Notes: generated by a model not told the origin, from the letters alone. Shown: positions 15,248-24,709, counted from the stretch's first letter. The stretch: DNA of 30,311 nt from Betaproteobacteria bacterium (GCA_029883965.1 JAOUIN010000005.1:1-30311); one strand, 5' to 3'. Made by a program: numbers and translations.

Positions 15248-16393
15248 ATGACCCGCCGCCTGCTGCTGATCGGCGGCGGTCACACCCATGTTGAAGTCAT
15301 CCGCCGCTGGGGCCTCTCTCCTGAACCCGGCGTGACAATGACGCTGGTCAGTCCCGACCGCCATACGCCCTATTCGGGCATGCTGCCGGGATTCATTGCC
15401 GGGCATTACCGCTTTGAAGACTGCCACATCGACCTTGAGGCGCTGTGCCGGCATGCCGGAGTGGCGCACCAGGAGTGCACGGTAGAAAGCATCGATATTA
15501 CGCATCGCAGGGTACGCTGCACCAACGGCACGGAACAGTACTTCGACGTCGTTTCAGTGGACACGGGTTCAACCCCGGTCACCGCGAACATTCCGGGAGC
15601 TGACCGGTACGGCACACCGGTCAAGCCGGTAGCGCCGTTCCTTGATGCGTGGCGCGAAATGCAAAAAGCTGCGCGGCAGACTGCTGGAACCCTGGAATTC
15701 GCAATCGTCGGGGCCGGTGCGGGCGGCATAGAACTGGCGCTTGCCATGGAGCATCGCCTGCGCGCCGACGGCGGCCGTGCCCGGATATCGATTATCGGCG
15801 ACGGCTCCGCGATACTTCCATCCCATCCTGAGGGCGTCCGACGACGTCTTGCCCGCATCCTGCGCCAGCGCAACATCGTCGTGAGACTGAATTCACCGGT
15901 GCAGGAGGCGCGCGCCGACCGATTGTTGCTGCGTGACGGCACAGAGGTACCCACCGACCACGTCCTGTGGGTGACCGGCGCCGCAGCCCCGGAGTGGCCG
16001 CGCACGAGCGGGCTCGCAACCGACGCGGCGGGGTTCATCGCCGTAAATGAGTATTTGCAGTCGATTTCTCATGACGACGTCTTTGCAGCCGGCGACGTCG
16101 CTGCGATGGTAGCGACGCCACGCCCCAAATCCGGTGTCTATGCGGTTCGCCAGGGACCTCCGCTCTCGGCAAACCTGCGGCACGCGTTGCGCGACGAACC
16201 GTTGGTGGCCTATCGGCCGCAGAATACGACCCTGGCGTTGATCAGCACCGGCAATCGCTATGCCATCGCTTCTTACGGGCCGATAGCGTTCGGCGGTGCA
16301 TGGGTATGGCGCTGGAAGAACCGCATTGACACGGCGTTCATGCGCCGATATGGCACTGCGGGGACTGCTGCAGCGCTACAAACACCCGGTTAG
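15248..16393 (+). CDS. FAD/NAD(P)-dependent oxidoreductase of the SelD-associated family (TIGR03169-like), stand-alone
   Basis: A 381-residue NDH-2-like flavoprotein. FAD motif LLLIGGGHTHVEVIRRWG (5-22), HTPYSGMLPGFIAG (39-52), second dinucleotide motif IVGAGAGGIELALAMEHRL (153-171), and C-terminal FAD motif VFAAGDVAAM (278-287) followed by KSGVYAVRQGPPLSANL. The opening motif and the YSGMLPG and GVYAVRQGPPL boxes are those of the family TIGRFAM named Nterm_to_SelD, because members form the N-terminal half of fusions with selenide, water dikinase or lie beside selD. Here the gene ends without a SelD domain and converges on tyrS. Its biochemical role is unknown, and some members occur in species without selenium use. 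Its presence within 10 kb of a UGA-containing gene supports, but does not prove, selenium metabolism. There is no strong Shine-Dalgarno at 15248. Confidence 0.85.
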   Translation: MTRRLLLIGGGHTHVEVIRRWGLSPEPGVTMTLVSPDRHTPYSGMLPGFIAGHYRFEDCHIDLEALCRHAGVAHQECTVESIDITHRRVRCTNGTEQYFDVVSVDTGSTPVTANIPGADRYGTPVKPVAPFLDAWREMQKAARQTAGTLEFAIVGAGAGGIELALAMEHRLRADGGRARISIIGDGSAILPSHPEGVRRRLARILRQRNIVVRLNSPVQEARADRLLLRDGTEVPTDHVLWVTGAAAPEWPRTSGLATDAAGFIAVNEYLQSISHDDVFAAGDVAAMVATPRPKSGVYAVRQGPPLSANLRHALRDEPLVAYRPQNTTLALISTGNRYAIASYGPIAFGGAWVWRWKNRIDTAFMRRYGTAGTAAALQTPG

Positions 16394-16419
16394 TCACTGC
16401 CTCGGCCCGCGCCGGTTTC

Positions 16420-17619
<1,200 letters not shown>

Positions 17620-17640
17620 TTGCGCTATTTCACGTTACAA

Positions 17641-17652
17641 AAAACCGGTTTT
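17641..17652. promoter_or_regulatory. 12-bp perfect palindrome between tyrS and the M23 peptidase gene
   Basis: AAAACCGGTTTT lies in the 95-bp divergent gap, 22 bp before tyrS. It could be an operator. No matching regulator consensus is recognised. Confidence 0.3.
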
Positions 17653-17714
17653 CCAGCCACCCGGATTCTGCTAAGCTGCCGGCAGAAAATGCTTGTAAAT
17701 CATAAGGGAAGCGC

Positions 17715-19034
17715 ATGTTTCAGGCGCGATTCGCGATTCTAGCGCAAAAGCTCTCAGCCTGGCTTCGTGGCCGCGGGCCCCGGCGGCTGCTGCTCGGACT
17801 GGTCCTGCCCTTCGTCGGCGTGATGGCGGCATTCGGTATTGCGCCTGACACCATTACCGACAACGTTGTGCGCAGCAATGTGGTTGAAGAACTGCAACTC
17901 ACCGCCGCACCCGTCGTTGAATCTGCCGATGACACCTATTGGCGCGAAACACGGGTCGAGCGCGGCGACACCATAGCCTCAATCCTGCAGCGGCTGCAGA
18001 TTGACGACACAAGCACGTCCCAGGTGTTGCAACGCGCGCGTGAAGCACGCGCGCTGTACCGGCTGATTCCGGGCCGCACAGTGCGCGCCCAGACCACCGG
18101 CACTGGTCAAATGCTCGCTCTGCGCTACCTGAACGGCACCCAGCTGCTGAAAATCGACCGGGACGGCGATATCCTGCGCGTCTGGGAAGGCCCTGCCGAA
18201 GTTGAAACACGCGTACTGATGCGCGCCGGCGACATCAGGTCCTCGTTGTTTGCGGCCACTGATGCCGCGGGCATGTCGGACGCTGTAGCCCTGCAGATTG
18301 CCGAAGTTTTTTCCACCGACATTGATTTTCATCGCGACCTGCGCCGCGGCGACCGGTTTGCTGCAATTTATGAGATCCAGCACCATCTGGGTGAACCGGT
18401 AAAAACCGGCCGCCTGTTGTCCGCGGAATTCGTCAATCAGGGTAAGACCTTTCATGCGGTCTGGTTCGAGAATCCCGAGGGGCAGGGCGGCTACTATACG
18501 CTCGACGGCAAGAACATCCGCAAGGCCTTCCTCCGTTCACCGCTGGAATTCTCGCGGATCAGTTCAGGCTTCACGGGCTCCCGCTTCCACCCGGTACTCA
18601 AAACCTGGCGCGCACACATGGGTGTGGACTACGCAGCGGCAACCGGGACACGCGTCAGGACCACCGGAGACGGCATAGTCGACTTCGCGGGTCGACAAGG
18701 CGGCTACGGCAATCTGGTCGTCGTACGCCACCAGTCAAAGTACACCACCTGGTACGGCCATCTGTCGCGGTTCGGCCCTGGCATACATAAAGGCAAACGG
18801 GTCTCGCAAGGCGAGGTGATCGGCTATGTCGGCAGCACCGGCCTCGCCACCGGGCCCCATCTGCATTACGAATTTCGCACCAACAACGTCCATCAGGATC
18901 CGCTGCGTGTCGTGATGCCGCCGGCCCCGCCGCTGGCGCCGCAGTACCGCATTGCGTTCGACGAGGTCGCGAGACCAATGGCAGAGGGGCTCGCATTGCT
19001 GCGGCAACAGGTAGCGACCACTGCAACCCAGTAA
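17715..19034 (+). CDS. M23 family peptidoglycan endopeptidase (MepM-like)
   Basis: A 439-residue inner-membrane-anchored protein. A basic N-terminus and one hydrophobic segment (about 25-43) put the rest in the periplasm. A LysM-like/OapA-type region (about 78-130: RGDTIASILQRLQ) precedes the LytM catalytic domain. Zinc ligands are His292 (SGFTGSRFHP), Asp305 (HMGVDYAA) and His384 (HLHYEF), with YGHL at 347-350. All catalytic residues are present, so it should be an active D,D-endopeptidase that opens peptidoglycan cross-links during growth. The start ATG follows AAGGGAAG. It is followed after 13 bp by anmK, which recycles anhydro-muropeptide sugar, so both genes serve cell-wall turnover. Confidence 0.93.
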   Translation: MFQARFAILAQKLSAWLRGRGPRRLLLGLVLPFVGVMAAFGIAPDTITDNVVRSNVVEELQLTAAPVVESADDTYWRETRVERGDTIASILQRLQIDDTSTSQVLQRAREARALYRLIPGRTVRAQTTGTGQMLALRYLNGTQLLKIDRDGDILRVWEGPAEVETRVLMRAGDIRSSLFAATDAAGMSDAVALQIAEVFSTDIDFHRDLRRGDRFAAIYEIQHHLGEPVKTGRLLSAEFVNQGKTFHAVWFENPEGQGGYYTLDGKNIRKAFLRSPLEFSRISSGFTGSRFHPVLKTWRAHMGVDYAAATGTRVRTTGDGIVDFAGRQGGYGNLVVVRHQSKYTTWYGHLSRFGPGIHKGKRVSQGEVIGYVGSTGLATGPHLHYEFRTNNVHQDPLRVVMPPAPPLAPQYRIAFDEVARPMAEGLALLRQQVATTATQ

Positions 19035-19047
19035 TACCAACCCTGCT

Positions 19048-20136
19048 ATGCCCGGCCTGTATGTCGGATTGATGTCCGGCACCAGCATGGATGGAATTGA
19101 TGCCGTTCTCATTTCGCTGAGCGGACCTCCGGCACCACGACATCACACCCACCAGCCGTTTTCACCGGAGTTGCGCGAGACGTTGCTCGAACTGCAACAC
19201 GCCGGCAGCAACGAACTGCACCGAGCTGCGCAGGCGGCAAATGCGCTGGCTCTGGGTTACGCCGCCACAGTACGCACGTTGCTCGCACAATCGAAGGTTG
19301 GCCCGGAACAGGTTCGCGCAATCGGTTGTCACGGCCAGACGGTCCGGCATCGTCCCGAAAAGGGTTACACGATACAACTCGTCAATGGCGCGCTGCTCGC
19401 CGAGCTGGCCGGTATCACGGTGGTCTGCGATTTCCGCAGCCGTGATATTGCCGCCGGCGGTGAAGGCGCACCGTTGGTACCAGCCTTTCACCATGCGATG
19501 TTCGCACATCCGGAACGTCCGCGGGCAATCGTCAACATCGGCGGTATAGCCAATATCACCGCTTTACCGGTGCGAGGCCATGTCACGGGGTTCGACTGCG
19601 GACCAGGCAACGTGCTGATGGATGGCTGGATCATGGCGCACCAGGGAAAGGCATTTGACGCCGATGGTGCATGGGCCGCGCAGGGCCAATCCTTACCCGA
19701 ATTGCTCGAGCGCCTGCTCAGACACGACTACTTCGAGCGGCGCCCGCCGAAAAGCACCGGACGCGAAACGTACAATTTGCAATGGCTCAAGAAATCATTA
19801 TCAGGCAATGAACGTCCGGTTGATGTGCAGGCAACCCTCCTTGAGCTCACGGCAGCAGGCATCTCCCGCGCAGTCGACAGCTATTGCGCGGATGCTCTTG
19901 AGGTTTACCTGTGTGGCGGCGGCGCCCGCAATCAGGCCCTGGTCCGGCGATTAACCGCATTGCAGCCACGACGTCGCATCGCCACAACGGATGAACTGGG
20001 CGTCGCGGCGGAAATGGTGGAAGCCACGGCATTCGCCTGGCTTGCAGACCGTACGCTCGCCGGAAAACCAGGCAATCTGCCGCAGGTTACCGGCGCGGCG
20101 GGCTTGCGCATACTCGGCGCAATTTACCCGGCCTAG
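19048..20136 (+). CDS. anmK: Anhydro-N-acetylmuramic acid kinase
   Basis: A 362-residue kinase that converts 1,6-anhydro-MurNAc to MurNAc 6-phosphate using ATP, in cell-wall recycling. The N-terminal motif GLMSGTSMDGIDAVL is diagnostic. GCHGQTVRHRP, VCDFRSRDIAAGGEGAPLVPAFH, NIGGIANIT, GFDCGPGNVLMD and VYLCGGGARNQALV follow in family order. It begins 13 bp after the M23 peptidase gene, so the two form an operon with linked roles. A hairpin at about 20158-20185 separates it from the convergent erpA. Confidence 0.96.
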   Translation: MPGLYVGLMSGTSMDGIDAVLISLSGPPAPRHHTHQPFSPELRETLLELQHAGSNELHRAAQAANALALGYAATVRTLLAQSKVGPEQVRAIGCHGQTVRHRPEKGYTIQLVNGALLAELAGITVVCDFRSRDIAAGGEGAPLVPAFHHAMFAHPERPRAIVNIGGIANITALPVRGHVTGFDCGPGNVLMDGWIMAHQGKAFDADGAWAAQGQSLPELLERLLRHDYFERRPPKSTGRETYNLQWLKKSLSGNERPVDVQATLLELTAAGISRAVDSYCADALEVYLCGGGARNQALVRRLTALQPRRRIATTDELGVAAEMVEATAFAWLADRTLAGKPGNLPQVTGAAGLRILGAIYPA

Positions 20137-20157
20137 TAGCCCTGACACCACTCGAAA

Positions 20158-20185
20158 TAAAACGGGGACCTGAGCCCCCGTTTAC
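20158..20185. terminator. Bidirectional terminator between anmK and erpA
   Basis: AAACGGGG (20160-20167) pairs with CCCCGTTT (20176-20183) around an 8-nt loop. Read on the minus strand, the stem is followed by TTTTATTT, so it is the better terminator for erpA; on the plus strand only TTT follows. Confidence 0.75.
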
Positions 20186-20207
20186 CTGCAAAAACCGTAT
20201 TTTCAGA

Positions 20208-20561
20208 TCAAGCCGAAAACGACGAGCCACAGCCACACGTGGAACTGGCATTCGGATTCTTGATGACGAATTGCGCGCCTTCGACATTTTCCTGGTAGTC
20301 GATTTCAGCGCCCGTCAGGTACTGCAGGCTCATCGGATCAACCAGCAATGTCACACCGCCTTTTTGCAGCGACGTGTCATCATCGTTCACCGCTTCATCA
20401 AACGTGAAGCCGTATTGAAAACCGGAACAACCGCCACCGGTAACGAACACGCGCAGTTTGAGGTCGGCGTTACCTTCCTCTTCAATCAACTGCCGTACTT
20501 TGGCCGCGGCGTTCTCGGTGAACACCAGCGGGTCCGGCATAACTTCAGTAACTGCATTCAT
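20208..20561 (-). CDS. erpA: Iron-sulfur cluster insertion protein ErpA
   Basis: A 117-residue A-type Fe-S carrier. The three cluster-binding cysteines are present: Cys45 (TGGGCSGFQYGF), and Cys109 and Cys111 (STCGCGSSF). It delivers Fe-S clusters to apo-enzymes, including those of isoprenoid synthesis in E. coli. The ATG at 20561 lies 6 nt after GAGGAG; a TTG six bases upstream is in frame but falls within the ribosome-binding spacing. It is co-directional with the bactofilin gene, 63 bp away. Confidence 0.95.
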   Translation of the reverse strand: MNAVTEVMPDPLVFTENAAAKVRQLIEEEGNADLKLRVFVTGGGCSGFQYGFTFDEAVNDDDTSLQKGGVTLLVDPMSLQYLTGAEIDYQENVEGAQFVIKNPNASSTCGCGSSFSA

Positions 20562-20624
20562 AACCAACTCCTCATTCGTTTCGCAACGCAGGGCCCATTA
20601 TAGCCACCCCGCGCGCACCAAAAA

Positions 20625-21032
20625 TCATTCTGCAGCTGCCGGCTTTAATTTCACCACTTTTTCGGCTTTTGCGTCGTCCTGATACACCAAGCGCCCCTGG
20701 ACCACCGCGCCCAGCTGCATTTCGAGCGTCTTGTAATACACATCACCTGTGACATTCGCTTTGCTCTGCAGTTCGACATAGTCGGCGGCATGCACCGGAC
20801 CGACCACGGTACCATTAATAACCACGTGAGAGACCCGGATTTCCCCCTCGATGCGAGCCTCCTCGGACAGCACCAGCGTTCCCGGCTTTCCTTCAACCGA
20901 CATCACGCTACCGTGCACGCGACCGTCGACGCGCAAGCCGCCGTCGAACGTCAGATCGCCTTCAATGACGGTTCCTGCGCCAATGAGGCAGTCGATGCGA
21001 TTCTGGGGTTTGGTTGTCTTGTTTCCGAACAT
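20625..21032 (-). CDS. Bactofilin family cytoskeletal protein
   Basis: A 135-residue bactofilin (BacA/CcmA type). The core of repeating beta-helix strands runs about 15-115: CLIGAGTVIEGDLTFDGGLR, VDGRVHGSV, EARIEGEIRVSHVVINGTVVGPVHA, SKANVTGDVYYKTLEMQLGAVVQG, with short disordered ends rich in Lys. Bactofilins polymerise without nucleotide and organise cell-wall or shape functions. Its place next to a membrane-anchored coiled-coil protein (21045) and close to an M23 endopeptidase fits, because bactofilins are often encoded beside M23 peptidases. The start ATG follows GCAGGAG. Confidence 0.94.
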   Translation of the reverse strand: MFGNKTTKPQNRIDCLIGAGTVIEGDLTFDGGLRVDGRVHGSVMSVEGKPGTLVLSEEARIEGEIRVSHVVINGTVVGPVHAADYVELQSKANVTGDVYYKTLEMQLGAVVQGRLVYQDDAKAEKVVKLKPAAAE

Positions 21033-21044
21033 GGTGGTCTCCTG

Positions 21045-21797
21045 CTATGAAATCGTAACGTTATGCGTCAATTTCGGCGCATTTGAACTGCCTTCAAACA
21101 CGCGCACCTGCAAACCCTTGACGAGAGCATCAGGTGAAATCCGGAACGAGCCTTCAACACGCTGATACAGCTTGAAGCTGACCTGATACGCCTTGTTATT
21201 GGCCGCCTGCTCGCCCTCGGGCGGCAACATCAGGACCACTTTACGACCATCCTGTTGCAGATTCAACACGAATTGCAAATGCCCTTTGAATTCCTTCGCG
21301 CGCTCGCCGGTCTGAACCAGCAGCAGCTGATAGCGGTATTCTCCAGGAACCGCCTCCGGCAGCAGCCGGAAACGATTCACGCTGATGGCGCCCTCTTTGC
21401 TGGTCGACGTCAATGACTGAAAGAAAGCCAGATCTTCCTTCAAAGTGGCATTTTCCTGCGCCAACACCTTGACCTGTCGTGCCAGGTCTCCATAGGTTGC
21501 GCGTTCGATCTGTAACTGGCGTTCGGCCGCTGCCGTTTTGGCGTGCAATTCTGCCAGCTCGGCCTGTTGCCGCTTGACCGTTTCGTCCAGCCCTGCACGC
21601 AGATGCGCCGCCTCGCTCTTGCGAAAACCGCCATACATCAGTCCAAAATCATACGTAACCCACGCCACTCCGGCGACACCGGCAATCACCAGACCCATGC
21701 CGATCCAGCGCCAGTACCAGGGCACATGCGGACGAACCGCGAGTCGCGGCGCATCAATGCCAAACCGGCGCACGAACGAGCTGAACAGGCGCCTCAT
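21045..21797 (-). CDS. Single-pass membrane protein with coiled coil (DUF6776-like)
   Basis: A 250-residue protein with a basic N-terminus, one membrane segment (about 28-48: WYWRWIGMGLVIAGVAGVAW) and a probable coiled coil (about 62-125: HLRAGLDETVKRQQAELAEL...). A C-terminal globular part of about 120 residues is rich in beta strands (FRLLPEAVPGEYRYQLLLVQ, GHLQFVLNLQQDGRKVVLML). I recognise it as the family found beside bactofilin in betaproteobacteria, often annotated DUF6776; no function is established. A scaffold or anchor for the bactofilin is a reasonable inference from linkage. The ATG at 21797 begins 4 bp after the argC stop, suggesting translational coupling; a longer start would overlap argC. 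Confidence 0.8.
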   Translation of the reverse strand: MRRLFSSFVRRFGIDAPRLAVRPHVPWYWRWIGMGLVIAGVAGVAWVTYDFGLMYGGFRKSEAAHLRAGLDETVKRQQAELAELHAKTAAAERQLQIERATYGDLARQVKVLAQENATLKEDLAFFQSLTSTSKEGAISVNRFRLLPEAVPGEYRYQLLLVQTGERAKEFKGHLQFVLNLQQDGRKVVLMLPPEGEQAANNKAYQVSFKLYQRVEGSFRISPDALVKGLQVRVFEGSSNAPKLTHNVTIS

Positions 21798-21801
21798 GCG
21801 G

Positions 21802-22842
21802 TCAGGGCAGCAGCGCGATCTGGGTAAGACCGGCGTCTTCAGCAAAGCCGAACATGATGTTCATGTTCTGCACCGCTTGGCCCGCAGCACCTTTTACCAG
21901 ATTGTCGATAACTGACAGCACCACCACCGTGTCACCGCCCTGCGGTTGATGTACGGCGATCCGGCAATGATTGGCACCGCGCACCGACCGCGTTTCCGGA
22001 TGGCTACCCGCAGGCATCACGTCCACGAAGGTTTCGCCCGCGTAGCGTTTTTCATACAGGGATTGCAGGTCAACCGGCCGGGTCAGGCGCGCATACAGCG
22101 TAGCGTGTATGCCACGGATCATCGGCGTCAGGTGCGGCACAAAAACCAGGCCGACCGGACGGCCCGCAACATGCGCCAATCCCTGCGCAATTTCCGGATG
22201 GTGACGATGTCCGGTTACGCCGTAAGCCTTGAAGTTATCGGCGGCCTCAGCATGAAGGATATGCGTTTCCGCCTTGCGACCCGCACCGGACACGCCCGAC
22301 TTGGCATCGGCGATCAGGTGATCCAGATCCACACAGCCCGCTTCGACCAGCGGCAAAAAGCCCAATTGCACTGCCGTCGGATAGCACCCGGGGTTGGCAA
22401 TGACCCGCGCGGACTTGACCTGATCGCGATTGACTTCGGGCAGCGCATACACTGCCTCGGCGACGAGCTCCGGACAGGCATGTTTCATCCTGTACCACTG
22501 TTCCCACACGGAAACATCGCGAATGCGAAAGTCCGCTGCCAGATCTACGATACGCACCCCTGCGGATACAAGCGCACGCGCTTCCTGCATCGCCACGCCG
22601 TTAGGCGTTGCAAAAAAAACCACATCGCATTTGTCCAGAGCGGACGCAGAGGGCTCACTGAACTGCAGGTCTACACGACCACGCAGGTTCGGGAACATCT
22701 CGGCGACCGGCATGCCGGCTTCCTTGCGCGACGTAATCGCCCGCAACTCGCAATGCGGATGCTGCGCGAGCAAGCGTAACAATTCGACGCCCGTGTACCC
22801 GGTGCCGCCTACAATTCCTGCCTTGATGCGCTGCTGAGCCAT
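21802..22842 (-). CDS. argC: N-acetyl-gamma-glutamyl-phosphate reductase
   Basis: A 346-residue NADP-dependent enzyme of arginine biosynthesis that reduces N-acetylglutamyl phosphate to the semialdehyde. NADP-binding motif GGTGYTGVELLRLL (12-25), catalytic Cys153 in ANPGCYPTAVQLGFLPL, and KSGVSGAGRK and GHRHHPEI further on, all as expected for the long ArgC type. The start ATG at 22842 follows GGAGGG at a slightly long spacing (10 nt). It lies downstream of rplM-rpsI, separated by a hairpin at 22904-22929, and is followed directly by the bactofilin-linked membrane protein. Confidence 0.96.
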   Translation of the reverse strand: MAQQRIKAGIVGGTGYTGVELLRLLAQHPHCELRAITSRKEAGMPVAEMFPNLRGRVDLQFSEPSASALDKCDVVFFATPNGVAMQEARALVSAGVRIVDLAADFRIRDVSVWEQWYRMKHACPELVAEAVYALPEVNRDQVKSARVIANPGCYPTAVQLGFLPLVEAGCVDLDHLIADAKSGVSGAGRKAETHILHAEAADNFKAYGVTGHRHHPEIAQGLAHVAGRPVGLVFVPHLTPMIRGIHATLYARLTRPVDLQSLYEKRYAGETFVDVMPAGSHPETRSVRGANHCRIAVHQPQGGDTVVVLSVIDNLVKGAAGQAVQNMNIMFGFAEDAGLTQIALLP

Positions 22843-22903
22843 AATTTAACCGCCCTCCCTGCAAAACCGACTGTCTGCGTACAACGACAACCTGCCAGAG
22901 ACG

Positions 22904-22929
22904 ACAAAGCCGCCCTTGGGCGGCTTTGT
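22904..22929. terminator. Hairpin terminator/attenuator between rpsI and argC
   Basis: ACAAAGCCGCCC (22904-22915) pairs perfectly with GGGCGGCTTTGT (22918-22929), a 12-bp stem closed by TT. It lies 30 bp past the rpsI stop. The minus strand offers only TTTGT within the stem foot and no long T-run beyond, so read-through into argC is possible. Confidence 0.7.
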
Positions 22930-22958
22930 TTGAACATCTATTCTGCCAAAACGCTGCG

Positions 22959-23351
22959 TTAACGCTTGGAGAACTGCTTGCGCCGCCGCGCCTTGCGCAA
23001 ACCAACCTTCTTACGCTCGACTTCGCGCGCATCGCGAGTCACGAGACCGGCCTTGCGCAACACCGGTTTCAATGCCGCATCATAGTCAATCAGCGCACGG
23101 GTGATTCCGTGACGCACGGCACCGGCCTGGCCGGATTCACCGCCACCCGTTACGTTGACCTTGATGTCGAAGGTATCCAGTTTCTCGATCAACGCCAGCG
23201 GCTGGCGAACGATCATGCGCCCGGTCTCACGTGAGAAAAAATCGTCCACCGGCTTGCCGTTGACAACGATGCTGCCCTTGCCGGGCTGCAGATAAACCCG
23301 CGCCACAGCGCTCTTGCGCCGGCCGGTACCATAATTCTTTTGAACTGCCAT
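22959..23351 (-). CDS. rpsI: 30S ribosomal protein S9
   Basis: A 130-residue S9 with the full family pattern: YGTGRRKSAVARVYLQPGKG at the N-terminus, GGGESGQAGAVRHGITRAL in the centre and the basic C-terminal tail ARRRKQFSKR that reaches the P-site tRNA. It follows rplM after 12 bp, the classic L13-S9 operon. Confidence 0.98.
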   Translation of the reverse strand: MAVQKNYGTGRRKSAVARVYLQPGKGSIVVNGKPVDDFFSRETGRMIVRQPLALIEKLDTFDIKVNVTGGGESGQAGAVRHGITRALIDYDAALKPVLRKAGLVTRDAREVERKKVGLRKARRRKQFSKR

Positions 23352-23363
23352 GGTCTGTTAATC

Positions 23364-23792
23364 CTAGATTTCGAGTGTTTTGGGCTGCTGCGCGGTATGC
23401 GGATGGTCGGTGCCTGCGTAGGCCTTCATTTTTTTCAGCATCGCATAACCAAGTGGCCCTTTGGGCAGCATGCCTTTCACCGCTTTCTCCAGCACACGCG
23501 CCGGAAATTTGGCCTGCATGTTCTCAAAGTTAGTGGTGTACAAACCGCCCGGGTAGCCGGAATGGCGATTGTAGACCTTGTCCTTGGCCTTGTTGCCTGT
23601 AACGCGCAGCTTATCCACATTGACCACAACGATAAAATCGCCGGTGTCGATATGACGAGTGAACTCGGGTTTGTGTTTGCCGCGGAGGCGATGCGCGATT
23701 TCTGCGGCGAGCCGGCCCAGCACTTTGCCGGTGGCATCGACCACGAACCAGTCGCGTTTGATCTCGTGCGGTTTGGCGGAATAGGTCTTCAT
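23364..23792 (-). CDS. rplM: 50S ribosomal protein L13
   Basis: A 142-residue L13: MKTYSAKPHEIKRDWFVVDA, GKVLGRLAAEIAHRLRGKHK, the segment DTGDFIVVVNVDKLRVTGNK and MLPKGPLGYAMLKKMKAYAG are all diagnostic. The ATG follows CAGGATCAAGT (AGGA at a good distance). A strong sigma-70 promoter lies upstream at 23863-23834. An 8-codon upstream frame (23815-23789) ends in a TGA that overlaps the rplM ATG. Confidence 0.98.
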   Translation of the reverse strand: MKTYSAKPHEIKRDWFVVDATGKVLGRLAAEIAHRLRGKHKPEFTRHIDTGDFIVVVNVDKLRVTGNKAKDKVYNRHSGYPGGLYTTNFENMQAKFPARVLEKAVKGMLPKGPLGYAMLKKMKAYAGTDHPHTAQQPKTLEI

Positions 23793-23833
23793 ACTTGATC
23801 CTGCGCGTTATTCATGATTCAGGGAAACCGCGA

Positions 23834-23863
23834 ATTGTATGGGAAATCAAGCGGATGTGTCAA
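23834..23863 (-). promoter_or_regulatory. Strong sigma-70 promoter of rplM-rpsI
   Basis: On the minus strand a perfect -35 TTGACA (23863-23858) and near-perfect -10 TACAAT (23839-23834) are separated by 18 bp. Transcription should start near 23827, leaving a leader of about 35 nt before the rplM ATG at 23792. Confidence 0.85.
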
Positions 23864-23941
23864 ACTGCCTGCCTGATTTGCCAAAGGTAATCAGCGCCAT
23901 CAGTGCCGAAAAATATTATTTAAAAACAAATAGTTAGCCAT

Positions 23942-24709
23942 ATGACTTCCTGGCAATTGACCAATGCAGTAGCTGCGTTATTGCTTCCACCGGGTTCGCT
24001 GATCGTGCTGGCGGCAATGGGACTGCTCCTGTTGCGGACACGGCCGCGCACCGGCCGCCTGCTGGCGGTCGGCGGACTGGCGGGGCTGTACATCGGGGCC
24101 ACACCTATAACTTCGCAATTTCTGTTGCAACGCTGGGAAGGAACTCCGGTTGTCACTGCGCCGGCAACCGCGGCACAGGCCATCATCGTACTGGGGGCCG
24201 GCAAGTATCTGCACGGTCCCGAATACGGCGGTGACACGGTTGCCGAGGCGACGCTGGTACGGGTGCGCTACGCCGCTAGTCTGCACCGCCAGACCGGACT
24301 CCCCATACTGGTCAGCGGCGGCAATCCGCAAGGCGGCGCAATGGCCGAGGCGCAGGCCATGCGCCGCGTGCTGGAAGGCGAATTCGCAGTGCCGGTGCGC
24401 TGGAGCGAAAACAGCTCCGCCACCACGATTGAAAATGCACGCCTGAGCCATCGGCTGCTCGCCCGCCAGAAAATTGACACCATCTATCTGGTTACCCACG
24501 CCTGGCACATGCCGCGCGCACAACTCGCTTTCGAAAATGCGGGTTTCAAAGTGATTCCTGCTGCGACGGCCTACACGACCCGCTACCGCTATCACTTGTC
24601 CGTCTTGGATTTTCTGCCTAGCGCAAACGCTTTGCGCGACACTGCCCGGTTCTGCCACGAAGCCATCGGCATACTCTGGTATCGTATCCGCCTGTTTGTA
24701 TCAGCCTGA
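23942..24709 (+). CDS. YdcF/ElyC-family (DUF218) membrane protein
   Basis: A 255-residue protein with two N-terminal membrane segments (about 6-28 and 37-55) and a DUF218 domain. Landmarks are QAIIVLGAGKYLHGPEYGGDT, LPILVSGGNPQGGAMAEAQAM, WSENSSATTIENARLSHRLL and IYLVTHAWHMPRAQLAFENAGF, which match the YdcF/SanA/ElyC family. ElyC affects peptidoglycan and lipid-carrier metabolism in E. coli; the exact activity is not known. Divergent from rplM with a 149-bp gap. The ATG at 23942 has no clear Shine-Dalgarno. The OsmC-like gene follows after 14 bp, so the two are probably co-transcribed. Confidence 0.9.
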   Translation: MTSWQLTNAVAALLLPPGSLIVLAAMGLLLLRTRPRTGRLLAVGGLAGLYIGATPITSQFLLQRWEGTPVVTAPATAAQAIIVLGAGKYLHGPEYGGDTVAEATLVRVRYAASLHRQTGLPILVSGGNPQGGAMAEAQAMRRVLEGEFAVPVRWSENSSATTIENARLSHRLLARQKIDTIYLVTHAWHMPRAQLAFENAGFKVIPAATAYTTRYRYHLSVLDFLPSANALRDTARFCHEAIGILWYRIRLFVSA

